Positions 11,191 through 19,855 of a stretch of DNA of 64,000 nt are shown in pieces. Both the position numbers and the translations under genes were made by a program. The notes beneath the pieces are model-generated. The model was not told where the DNA came from. It saw only the letters and a list, made by a program, of their open reading frames with translations, and made no database searches. Every line of letters begins with the position of its first letter. Position 1 is the first letter of the stretch. Source of the DNA: Zymoseptoria tritici IPO323 (lineage: Eukaryota > Ascomycota > Dothideomycetes > Mycosphaerellales > Mycosphaerellaceae); NCBI RefSeq assembly GCF_000219625.1, contig NC_018211.1:1922001-1986000 (forward strand), written 5' to 3'.

Positions 11191-11692
11191 ATCGAGCTTG
11201 GTAGTCTTGGGAAAGTTTTAACGCTGGAAAACTTGCGGAAGGTGGAAGAGGAAGTATCGAGGCCGGCTCGGATCTGGTGTGAGAGAGAATGTTGGTACTA
11301 TCGGGAGGAGAGTGGGCCGATACAGAGGGCTTATATGCGATCTGACCGGCGAGTTCTCGTTCCTTGACACACGCGAGTGAGCACTCGACACGATGTCTGG
11401 ACTGAAACCAAGATCTTTGACTCAGATGGAGATCGATCTACGATCAGAGACTGTCTCGGTTCGACTTCAGGTGCCTGGCTTCTTGGACGTAGCGTGAGAC
11501 AGCGTCGAGACTCGGATGCATTGAGCGTATGGAAGTGCAAGGCACTGAACAGAAGGAGAAGCAGTCGTGAGTTTGGAACACGCTATAAACGAGCAGAGTA
11601 AGTGGTATCAATATCGAACAGAAATCCATCCCCAAGAACGCCTTCCCAATGATCGTTAATCGCCATCATAGATCGCCAAGGTTGCAATCGTC
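11191..11692. other. Intergenic region, no gene seen
   Basis: This holds the 5' flank of the 121-residue gene and the 3' flank of the 606-residue gene, both on the minus strand. No further coding frame is supported. Confidence 0.4.
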
Positions 11693-13513
11693 TCATGACC
11701 AGAACCACCCGCACGGCTTCTTCTCCTCGTTGTCCTCCGCAGCCTGTGCCTGCTGCTTCGCATTCTCCTCGGCGAGCTCGTTTCTGGTATGCGTACTTTC
11801 TGTGGACTCCTCTCGTCCATCTGCGAAGCGCTTCTTGAGTACGACTTTGGTCGTCACTGTCCCGTCTGGTAGGCGCGTTGTCTGGGTCGTGCTGAGGATT
11901 GAGAGGACGTCTGGCTTTCGCGGTTCGTCGTTTGTACGTTGTGGCACTTCGGGGTTCCTCGGTTCCGCAAGTTCGGCTTTGCGGACGGAAACGACCTCCC
12001 TTGGGGGTCCCAGCTCCGCGCGACCAGCGAACATGGCCTCCAGGTTGTCGTTCTCCTGCTCCAGCCTCTCCAGGAACTGCTCCAGATCCGATGTTGACGC
12101 CCTCGCAAGCTCAGCCGAAGTCTCCTCATTCATAGCATCCGACAACAGCTCCTTCACTCGTTGTCGCATATCATACCGATACCGCTTCTCATCCATCGGA
12201 AGTCTGTCAACGCGCTCTAGTTGCTTCGTCTGCGCTGAGAAGGCTGTGTCTTTGTGAACGTCGTCCTCCGGTATTTGACTCTGTCGAAGAGCCTCTGTCA
12301 AGATAGAGAACCATTCTGAAGTTGGTGCCAGACCTGATGTTCGGAGAAAGTTTTGCCATGGAGCGTCGACTAGCTCTTCCACGCTGTCGTACATTTTGTG
12401 CCAGTCGGAGAGGACTCTGGATGCGAAGTCGACATTCTTGGCCCAGAGCGCTTCCCATAACGCATAGTTAGCGTCATCGAAGTCTTCTTGCTGATCCCCA
12501 GTCAGACACAACCCTGATTTGGTTTCTGGTGGCACAGGCCCATCGAGCTGGCTTGCTTTGACTGCAGTCAACTGTGCTTTCTCGAGCTCTGCTTTGGCCT
12601 GACTACTCGACTCCCCGCTGTCACTATTCTCGGACGCTTCCTCCGGAGATGTGTCACGCTCGAGTGCCTCATACATCTCAAGTTCATCATTAGGGTCTTG
12701 GGCATGCCGGGCCCATAAGGCCGCATACAAGTTTTCGAAATCCGCATCTTCTTCAACCCTGAAATCTATGCCTGAAGAGATCGGGGAGCGCCCAAAATGA
12801 GTTGGAAGCAGCGGAGGCAATATGCCACGAGATTGCAGGCTGAACATCCAGTCCAAGCCAGGCGCAGTCCGTGTTGGCTGGAAGGTCGAATTCTTCATGG
12901 TCACAGAGTCTCTGGAGTCGATCGGTTTGCCGAGTGAGGCGTTCATCAACTCCTCGAAAGCTTCTCTCCATTTTGTGCCTGCCTGTCCGAGCTGCGGATG
13001 TGCTTCCAGCCTAATAGGCGAATATGGGTTACGCTTGAACCACTCCACCGACAACCACCGATTTGCCCGATGCAAACTTCCTGCACTCTCCGGATCCCGG
13101 TAAAGGCCGTGTATTAACTCATATGGGATGTGCTCGTTCCTCGCAATCGACTGCTCGATGGAGGTCATCAATTCCCGCATGACTTCGCAATCAGGCGGGC
13201 CTAGAGGCGGCGAATATGGATCCCGCATCGGCTCGCACTCTTCGCTGCCAGTCCAACGCCTGTTGATCTCTGCCATCTCATCTGTGCGACCAGCGAAGGT
13301 ATGCCGTAGTAGGCCACCTAATGCCTCGAATGTACCGTCGACCGTCCGCTTGAACCCTGAAAGCGGGTTGGGCGGATATTGGTGTCTCTGCTCTTTCTCC
13401 TCTTGCTGTTCTCGATGCAATCGTTCCTCGTGAGACGACTGCATCAACCCATATTGGTGTAGCTGTTCGCGGCTTGCTCGAGAATCGCTTCGGTCATCGT
13501 CGGCTCCGGTCAT
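11693..13513 (-). CDS. Fungal-specific 606-residue protein, Mpm1-like C-terminus
   Basis: This is a single uninterrupted frame of 606 residues from an ATG at 13513. It is acidic and Glu/Gln-rich, with likely coiled coils near the start (EERLHREQQEEKEQRHQ) and near residues 490-520 (TSDLEQFLERLEQENDNLEA). A conserved-looking core lies at 50-270 (GFKRTVDGTFEALGGLLRHT; HIPYELIHGLYRDPESAG). Near the C-terminus, VLSILSTTQTTRLPDGTVTT followed by KKRFADGREES and a final KPCGWFWS resembles the segment found in fungal proteins annotated as mitochondrial peculiar membrane protein 1 (Mpm1). That likeness is from memory and is not decisive; yeast Mpm1 is much shorter. The subcellular role is therefore uncertain. 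Confidence 0.8.
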   Translation of the reverse strand: MTGADDDRSDSRASREQLHQYGLMQSSHEERLHREQQEEKEQRHQYPPNPLSGFKRTVDGTFEALGGLLRHTFAGRTDEMAEINRRWTGSEECEPMRDPYSPPLGPPDCEVMRELMTSIEQSIARNEHIPYELIHGLYRDPESAGSLHRANRWLSVEWFKRNPYSPIRLEAHPQLGQAGTKWREAFEELMNASLGKPIDSRDSVTMKNSTFQPTRTAPGLDWMFSLQSRGILPPLLPTHFGRSPISSGIDFRVEEDADFENLYAALWARHAQDPNDELEMYEALERDTSPEEASENSDSGESSSQAKAELEKAQLTAVKASQLDGPVPPETKSGLCLTGDQQEDFDDANYALWEALWAKNVDFASRVLSDWHKMYDSVEELVDAPWQNFLRTSGLAPTSEWFSILTEALRQSQIPEDDVHKDTAFSAQTKQLERVDRLPMDEKRYRYDMRQRVKELLSDAMNEETSAELARASTSDLEQFLERLEQENDNLEAMFAGRAELGPPREVVSVRKAELAEPRNPEVPQRTNDEPRKPDVLSILSTTQTTRLPDGTVTTKVVLKKRFADGREESTESTHTRNELAEENAKQQAQAAEDNEEKKPCGWFWS

Positions 13514-14092
13514 GGTGGTGTTCGATCGGGGATTCGTGCGGTGAGTCGACAGCTAGGCCAGAGTGTGTATGAAGATGGAAGTCATCTGTGAATGAAGCAG
13601 GCAACAGTAGACGCTCTGTCGTCGTGAGATCGCGTCTCATGAGCTCGGCGCCACAGTTCAGCGATAGGTGGAGGGGTCATCCGATCGTCCAGGGTAGTAG
13701 CGGGGGCTAGCGCCGAAAAGGTACCGAAGTGAAAGGGACAGCGAAACAACCTCACTGCTTCCTCTGCTTGTGTCCGTACATGATGCTGGTCTCGATCTTG
13801 CTAGCTGCGAGCCCGCAGCATGTTGCAGAACGAGATGCAATGGCAACTATTCCCTCTGCCGGACCTGGACCCGACCCTTGCTGTCATTAGGCGCCACTAA
13901 CGTCACACAGCATCAAGCGAACGTCGAGAGTTCTTGTTTTGTTCGACGCAGGGGCTACCTAACATTCGATGCCATATCGTGCTTCATCTTGTCCGCTCTC
14001 ATCAACAACACTCTTGTGATCAAGGCAGCAGCAATGTCTGAAAAGCAAGAACAAAAGTCAACGAAGAAGAACGAGAAGAACGGCAAGCTTGA
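13514..14092. other. Intergenic region, divergent promoters
   Basis: This separates the minus-strand 606-residue gene from the small plus-strand spliced gene. A 31-codon Lys-rich frame from an ATG at 14034 (MSEKQEQKSTKKNEKNGKLE) ends at 14130 and runs into the start of the next gene in another frame. It may be an upstream ORF. Confidence 0.35.
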
Positions 14093-14618
14093 ATGGATCG
14101 TACCAGTGGCATCGATGCTAACGCTCTGACCACAGTTCTTGGAGGAGAACTTGCCTTTCTCACCAAAGGCGAGGGATTCTACAAAGATGGCTACTGTCGG
14201 AGTAGCTCCAAAGACGACAATGGTCCCAGAGGAAACTACTCGGTCGCAGCCACGCTCACGCACGGCTTCTTGCAATCCGAGTATGGGGATGACCCGCCTT
14301 GTACGTGGAGCCCGCACGAATGAAGACTCTGTTGATCTGCAAATCAAGGCATAGAGCCTTGTTCGCTCCTCCGTTGCTGTCTCGAAACGCCGTTAGTATT
14401 GACTCGCCTCTATAGACAAAGGCCACCGCGCCAGCCAGAAAATGTGCCTCTCCGCCCACGACTTCCTGGAAGCGATTCGAGAGATGGGACCGGATGCAGG
14501 ACCGAAAGTGGACCTGCAGGCCACGCATGAGAGGGCACTGGAAGTGGTGAAATTGGCGGATCTGAAGAAGTATGGTGGTTCGGTGGCCCCAGGGAGGGCA
14601 CGTGGAGGAGGTCTGTGA
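14093..14618 (+). CDS. Small spliced protein of unknown function
   Basis: Exons are 14093-14300 and 14416-14618, joined over a 115-nt intron (GTACGT...CTATAG), giving 136 residues. Each exon reads like real protein. Exon 1 has LGGELAFLTKGEGFYKDGYC; exon 2 has AHDFLEAIREMGPDAGPKVD and LEVVKLADLKKYGG. The join preserves frame and replaces a stop that follows quickly if the intron is retained. There is no signal peptide or membrane segment and no recognised domain. The start is uncertain, because a Lys-rich frame begins 60 bases upstream in a different phase. It lies just downstream of the 3' end of the first F-box-like gene, in a stretch that looks accessory. Confidence 0.5.
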
Positions 14619-14830
14619 AGGGTATTTGGTATTGAACGTCCGAAGTCGACGTCTGAGAACGACATGATGCTCAGGATTGCGCAAATGTCTCGCCAGTCGA
14701 GTCCAGGGTATGATGGCGCACAATACAAAGTAACGCTTCTTGCTCGACCGACGACGATTACGCGGGCTGCGTCCAATCCCACTACGCCCACCTTTCCGAC
14801 GAGAGCACTGAACGAATTTGCCGTCGGATT

Positions 14831-15604
14831 TCAGACAGCTTTCGCTTTGCGACCTTTCTTTGCAGCTTTGACCTCCAGCTTGTCCTCGATCTTTTCCCTG
14901 GTGACGATTGAGCGGAGGACTTCCTCGAGCAGATCGATCCTCTCTTGCATCCCCACTACCCTCGAGTTCTTGATCCACCTTGGAGCTGACGACAGCGCTG
15001 AACGACTAGCAGACGATTGCTCGATGGCGAAGTGCCTCAGACCACGGACTTTCGAAAGCGCAATGACGATGTTCGACTTGCGGACCGCAGCTTCCGTGGG
15101 AGCGTGCTTGAGCACTAGGACTCTGTCCTCGTCGAGATCGACTGAGAGGGATAGCGTCAAGCTCCGGAGCTTCGGACATAGTCGGTTAAGATCCATTTCG
15201 CTCTTCGTCTCATAGTCACGCCATTCCAGAACCAGTTTGCGGACCTTGGAAGCAAACCTGAAAGGGATCGGACCTAGGCACCAGGGGCGTCGATAGAGTA
15301 TGAATGTGTTCATCTCGGCCAGACGCTGCATTGTTTCGGCGTAGAACTGCTTGCTCACAAGCCGGATTTCTCCGACGTTCGCTTCTACGATCTGTCTCTG
15401 TTAGCGGATGCGAATGCGTTCATTGAGCTTCTTACTGACACGATCTGGTACCTGCTGGACCGCCTTGGCTGTGTGAGAAGACATGTCGAGTTCGAGGAGG
15501 ACGGCCGTGTCTTTGGGCTTTATTGTCTGGTCGCGACCATATACGAGGTCGTACACCTCGCGCCTCAGCTCCAGCGGGAGTTTCCAGAAGTGGCAGTCGG
15601 CCAT
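14831..15604 (-). CDS. F-box-like/LPxELR protein, paralogue 1
   Basis: Exons are 15604-15452 and 15391-14831 with a 60-nt intron; the product has 237 residues. The N-terminus MADCHFWKLPLELRREVYDL is the LPxELRxxIY motif of fungal F-box-like proteins. After the intron comes EIRLVSKQFYAETMQRLAEM, the usual 'classic' continuation in which helices follow the short F-box. The body has Leu-rich segments (LNRLCPKLRSLTLSLSVDLD) and a Lys-rich tail (AAKKGRKAKAV). It is clearly paralogous to the gene at 16762-17475, with the intron at the same place relative to the (E/V)RLVSK motif. F-box-like proteins of this type are abundant in Pezizomycotina and may act in SCF ubiquitin ligases, but the family is largely uncharacterised. 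The exact donor is uncertain: GTACCA (used here) or a nearby GTAAGA out of phase. Confidence 0.75.
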
Positions 15605-15978
15605 GTTCGAAGGGTTAGGGTCGGCAGAAAGTTGTGCTGTCCGATGCTGTGTCTCTTCTAATCGTAAGCCTTGCAGTGGTTGGCAGTGACGAGGTAAGAG
15701 GCTCACGCATTGTCGATAGCAGAGAAGGGTATTTGAGGAAGAAGAAAAGACTGCAGAAGATGATCGAAGTGAACGAATAATGCAGAGAGACACGAGAGCG
15801 CTAAGGACGCTCAGCGCACATGTCTCAGCTCCGCGAAGACCGAACATGAAGACAATTCTCGGACCATGGAGAACCGTCTTCCTCGTTCGATTCACTGCAC
15901 GAAGTTGCAGATCCGTTTGCTGTCCTCGATGTCGTTTTCCCGGACCCTCACAGCATACTCCTGACCACTCAAACCATC
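15605..15978. other. Intergenic region, no gene seen
   Basis: This is the upstream flank of the first F-box-like gene and leads into the relic of a Cys-rich secreted-protein gene. No complete frame is supported. Confidence 0.35.
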
Positions 15979-16421
15979 ACGTACTTCCCCTCTCGCCTCT
16001 TCATCGTCACCCTCGCTCTTTCTGAATCGGCCAAGTCATAGCCTCAGACAGCTGCTCTCAAAGCGTCTGCGACAACAAGGACTCAGGAGACTGCAAGTGT
16101 GACTACCGTAACCCAGGCAATGGACAAATTTCCTGGGTTCAGTGGACCTGCGATCTAGACGTTTATGGGGTGTGCTGGAGATTCCTCCGTGCGGATGTGT
16201 TGATGGGCAGAGCTAATGTGTGGGATTGAGCAATGCAACTATGATTGGCAGGATCTTACGGATGGTGCGGGATGAAGGAGGGTGATAGTGATGGGTTGGA
16301 TGAGGCGGGGATGGTGGAGATTGTGGGTTTTGGTGCGATTGGCGGCGATCATTGTGGTGGTCTGAATTATGGAAATCAGTTCCATAGGAATGAAAGAAGC
16401 AGCATCCATGGCACGGGCTGA
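15979..16421 (+). pseudogene. Relic of a Cys-rich secreted-protein gene
   Basis: From 15979 a frame reads like a signal peptide (FPSRLFIVTLALSESA), but its expected start codon is ACG in a good initiation context (CCATCACG). The mature-like part continues from 16041 in a different frame: SDSCSQSVCDNKDSGDCKCD, then TCDLDVYGVCW. A probable intron, 16189-16251 (GTGCGG...GGCAG), leads to a second exon with YGWCGMKEGDSDG and GGDHCGGLNYG, ending at TGA 16419-16421. The mature part has eight cysteines. Two independent lesions (start codon and frame) separate signal from mature region, so I call it a pseudogene. An unusual splice upstream of 16041 could in principle rescue it. Composition matches small apoplastic proteins of plant-associated fungi; function is unknown. 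Confidence 0.5.
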
Positions 16422-16761
16422 GACTTGCTGTAAGTACTTCGTGACTATGAAAACCTGTGGCTATCGACAAATTGTTTTGATTCATCCCTTTTCCTCTTGT
16501 CAATATGGTCTGGAAGAGACCCGCGGTCCACGATGCCATGTCCAGAACTTGCCCATACAATACCGTATGAGAGGCCGTCATGCGGTGGTGATTGCAGACG
16601 ACACCAGACATCATCTCTTGAATCTCTTCCGCTCACTCATCGACCAGCGCCTCACGCATCTTTTTCCGGCAGAGACGCAATGCATGCGCTTGAAGTTTTT
16701 CAGGACCAAAGACTCTTTCTCTGTCCTGCGTGTCCCTTTGGCAGTCTTTGAGAATCTCCGA
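16422..16761. other. Intergenic region, no gene seen
   Basis: This follows the Cys-rich relic and precedes the 3' end of the second F-box-like gene. A GTAAGT at 16431 with no matching exon beyond it may be a remnant of the relic's 3' part. Confidence 0.35.
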
Positions 16762-17475
16762 TCATCCGGCGGCTTCCTTCTCCCTCATGACCATAGCGAG
16801 AAGAACTTTCTCGAGACCCTCGAGCACTCTCGCAGCGTTTCCCAAAGCCCATCCTGCAAACAGAATGTTGCAGTAAGGCGGATGCCCTGCTGACGATTCA
16901 TGAAGCTTGAAGTGCTTCAAGCCACGGACCATGGACAGCGCGTCGACCATGCTTGAGCTGCGGAGATCCTCGTCCGTGGGAAGCGCGGGAGACCGTGAGA
17001 ATTTGCTGTCGTCCAGGAGGTCGAGTTCCACGAAGATCTCCAGGCTTTGTAGTCTTGGACACAGACGATTCAGGTCTAGTCTGTCTCTGGCATGGTGATT
17101 GTTCCAGTCGAGGAAGAGAGAGCCGATGTCTTGTGCGAACTGCGGCGAGACCAGAACAAGGCTACCTAAGTGCCGGGCCAGCCTGAAGGTATTGTTCTCA
17201 GTCAGGCACTGCATTGCTTCCGCGTGGAACCGTTTGCTAACGAGGCGGACCTCATTAACATTTTTGGGCTTCTCCTGTGAAGAGTCAGCTTGCTCCAAAG
17301 TAATCATCTCTTGATTGTGACCGACCTTGTGCTCGATCGCTTGCTTCACAGCAGTAGTGTTGCGCGGGATCGTCTTCAGCTTCCGCGGTACGATGGTGCG
17401 TCCTGTGCCGTATGCAAAGCCATAGATAGCGAAGCGGAGCTCCACGGGAAGCCTGAAGAAGTGACACTCGGCCAT
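16762..17475 (-). CDS. F-box-like/LPxELR protein, paralogue 2
   Basis: The start is the ATG at 17475 (MAECHFFRLPVELRFAIYGF), matching the N-terminus of paralogue 1. Exons are 17475-17326 and 17274-16762, giving about 220 residues. The 51-nt intron (GTCGGT...TTCACAG) is a multiple of three without a stop, so the unspliced frame is also open. Alignment with paralogue 1 argues it is spliced out, since both then run directly into EVRLVSKRFHAEAMQCLTE. The longer frame reaching 17685 adds an N-terminus absent from the paralogue. Later features are Leu-rich segments (LNRLCPRLQSLEIFVELDLL) and VRGLKHFKLHESSAG, parallel to VRGLRHFAIEQSSAS in paralogue 1. The likely role is the same as paralogue 1; function is unproven. 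Confidence 0.75.
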   Translation of the reverse strand: MAECHFFRLPVELRFAIYGFAYGTGRTIVPRKLKTIPRNTTAVKQAIEHKVGHNQEMITLEQADSSQEKPKNVNEVRLVSKRFHAEAMQCLTENNTFRLARHLGSLVLVSPQFAQDIGSLFLDWNNHHARDRLDLNRLCPRLQSLEIFVELDLLDDSKFSRSPALPTDEDLRSSSMVDALSMVRGLKHFKLHESSAGHPPYCNILFAGWALGNAARVLEGLEKVLLAMVMREKEAAG

Positions 17476-18166
17476 GCTGTCTGCTGGATGGTGTGATGCT
17501 TCGTTACACCGGTATCGATGGATCTGGTGTGGCGCTTCACTGGCGCAGATGGTCCGTAACGATTGTTGAGTATGTGCTGGTGGAGCGGATACGCAGGAAG
17601 GAGTAAGAGAGAATCCGAAAGTGAACAAAGGAGGGTGGTGATTGCGCTTGTCTGTGACGAATGCAAGCGTTGGCGCAACGAACATGCCTGCGGCGTTCAG
17701 ATCAGCGAATAATGTTCTAGAAGAGACGACTCACTTTCTCGCCTATTGACTCATGCGCACCATGCTCCGCAACGTAGAGGATACATATGATCCGTATGCC
17801 AACTTCACTCCAAGTTCAGTGATGGCTTATCCGCAAGATCAACGTGGAAGTTGTTCGAACTGCAATGATCTTTGGCGCGACCTGTCGGCAAGCTTTCCCC
17901 GAGCAAACACAGTTTTCTGGTGGCAAATCGTGTAGCACAAGTGATGGATAGCAAGTTCGTCCTCCTTCACGCTTGCCGCAATTTGATACTCACAGTAATG
18001 ACAAAAGACTTCACCTCAGAGCAACGTTCCACCCTTCCGCTCGCTCGGCCGCCTCGATCAAGCCGCTTTATCCCAGTACATGCTGCTGTCCGGGTCCTAT
18101 TCCAATGTTAGTCTCAGAACGTGCTCTGCGATATTGCTCTTTGTGATACTAACTCAGGCTCTGTTC
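17476..18166. other. Intergenic region, possible plus-strand exons
   Basis: I see no firmly supported gene. On the plus strand a frame from an ATG at 17753 (MRTMLRNVEDTYDPYANFTP) and a later stretch 18020-18109 (PPFRSLGRLDQAALSQY) look somewhat protein-like. GTTAGT...CTAACTCAG at 18110-18160 resembles an intron. Joining these would run antisense into the next F-box-like gene. I treat it as unproven. Confidence 0.3.
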
Positions 18167-19145
18167 TCAGTTGCGCAGGACTGCATCGAGCTCATACTCG
18201 GAGAAGTGGCTCCAGTCAAAGCGCGAAGAAAAGAGCAGCTCGATGCTGAAGTGCTTCTGCCCAACGCAGCGGATCGTCAGTGGATGTCCTTGCGGGCACG
18301 CAGGCCTCGTGTCCGGGCGCATCAAGCTGATAAGGTGAAGCCAGAGTTGGAGCCAACTGTGAAAGACTGCCTGAAATCTCCGGAGGCACGGAGGGTTGTG
18401 CCCGCCAGAGATGCATCTGTGGCAATCCAGAAACGCTAGTACAGACATAGCTGATGCCTTTTCCGGGACAAGTCTGAACTTCTCGATTCTCGATAAGAGG
18501 ACCTCCAAGCGTTGAAATCCAGGCAGTGTCAGAGCGGTATTCATGTCCAGCTGAACTTCCCAGGGACGTCGACCGAGTCCTTGTGACATCATCAGAGATA
18601 TGTCGACATGCACGTTTGCGTAAGCCAGATTTGGAAACCGCCTGAGGAGCGCATGCAGACTCCCTGCTGCGGGGAAAGTCAGCGACCCTCGAGCGTGCCA
18701 TGAGATCGCCCGGACATATCGCGCTGTCGTGTCAGGCCAGGTGCGGACTGCGCTCATCAGAGAGAGGGTATTGCGGAACTCGAAGCACTTGAGGCTGATG
18801 AAGAGTTCAGAGAAGTCTCTGTACCACTGCTTTGATATCAAAAGGCCGTCCAAAAAGCACTGCTGCCGTCAGCAGGCGGTCATGAAAGGAGCAGCGGGTT
18901 GGCTATACCTTTCGCGACCCGGCCTGTCTGGCTGCAGCTCTCCGAGGCCTGCTCTTGACCAACTTCATCACATCTCGAACAGTTGCCCATTCAAATACCA
19001 GGGTCCTCAGCTCTGGCGGCAAATCGAATATTCGGAATACTCGTCGCCTGGCAGGAGTTGGGAAATTGAAGTGACCTATTGGCGGTAAAGATGCAGCGGC
19101 CTTCTTCGATGATTTCTTCGCCTTGAGTTTCCTGCGTGGAATCAT
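18167..19145 (-). CDS. F-box-like protein with Leu-rich body
   Basis: Exons are 19145-18909 and 18859-18167, separated by a 50-nt intron. The product is about 309 residues from the ATG at 19145 (MIPRRKLKAKKSSKKAAAS). The start at 19310 would add 55 residues with no obvious role. A short basic N-terminus precedes the F-box-like motif FRIFDLPPELRTLVFEWATV. The next exon has LDGLLISKQWYRDFSELFIS, equivalent to the VSKxF helix of the two neighbours. The remainder has loosely repeated Leu-rich segments and a Trp/His-rich tail (WLQLWLHLISLM). It is more distant from the other two F-box-like genes but shares their strand, exon layout and motif order, so the three form a loose cluster. The substrate-receptor role is inferred from the motif only. 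Confidence 0.68.
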
Positions 19146-19855
19146 TGTCGGTAAAAGCTGTGTTCGTAGCGATTGGTACTTGTGGAAAGAATGCGAGCCT
19201 GCAGCGAATGCAAGGATGAGAGTGTTCGGCGTCAACAAAATTTCCAGGCACGGGAAGTCATCAGTGATCCAGTTGGAGAATCGCCGTGATGCAGCTGCCA
19301 GCTTTGCCATCTCGGCTGCAATGCCGATAGCACTTGTCGAGCGAAGCCATTAAGTTACCAGAAAAATAGGTTCGCACAGCCGGAAGCAAGTGCCTGCCAT
19401 CGAATCAATCAGTCGTCGCTCTCTGCGCGGCAGGCGTCCCATCAGAAATGTCCTTCCTTTCTTGACCTCACGTGGCCCACCTATACCACGAGTCACCGTC
19501 GCACCGTTTTGTCGATGTGCTTGAAACATGTGATACTGCCAGGCCAGCGCTTATTGCCATGGCAGTACAACCAAAATGGTGTCACTGCCATCCCACGCTC
19601 GAGATATCGTTGTTGTAGGACAAGTGAGGTCGTGCGACTTTCACATAGGTGGAGCTCATGTGGAGCAGGGGTCCGTGCTTGTGAGCAGCTGGGAGCCTGT
19701 TTCACCGGTACAACACAACAAGGCGGCGTAGCATCCAACATCATCCTTACCATAACTCTCATCATACCCTCTCATCTTTCTTCACATCCTCACAAACCTT
19801 TCTGCCGGTCGGAATCTCAATTCACCATACTCCTCGCCTTCAACGCTCTCCAAGA
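19146..19855. promoter_or_regulatory. Divergent promoter region
   Basis: This lies between the third F-box-like gene (minus) and the M18 aminopeptidase gene (plus). The first 165 bases could instead encode an N-terminal extension of the F-box-like protein if the ATG at 19310 is used. The last 150 bases are pyrimidine-rich, as is common in fungal 5' leaders. Confidence 0.4.
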
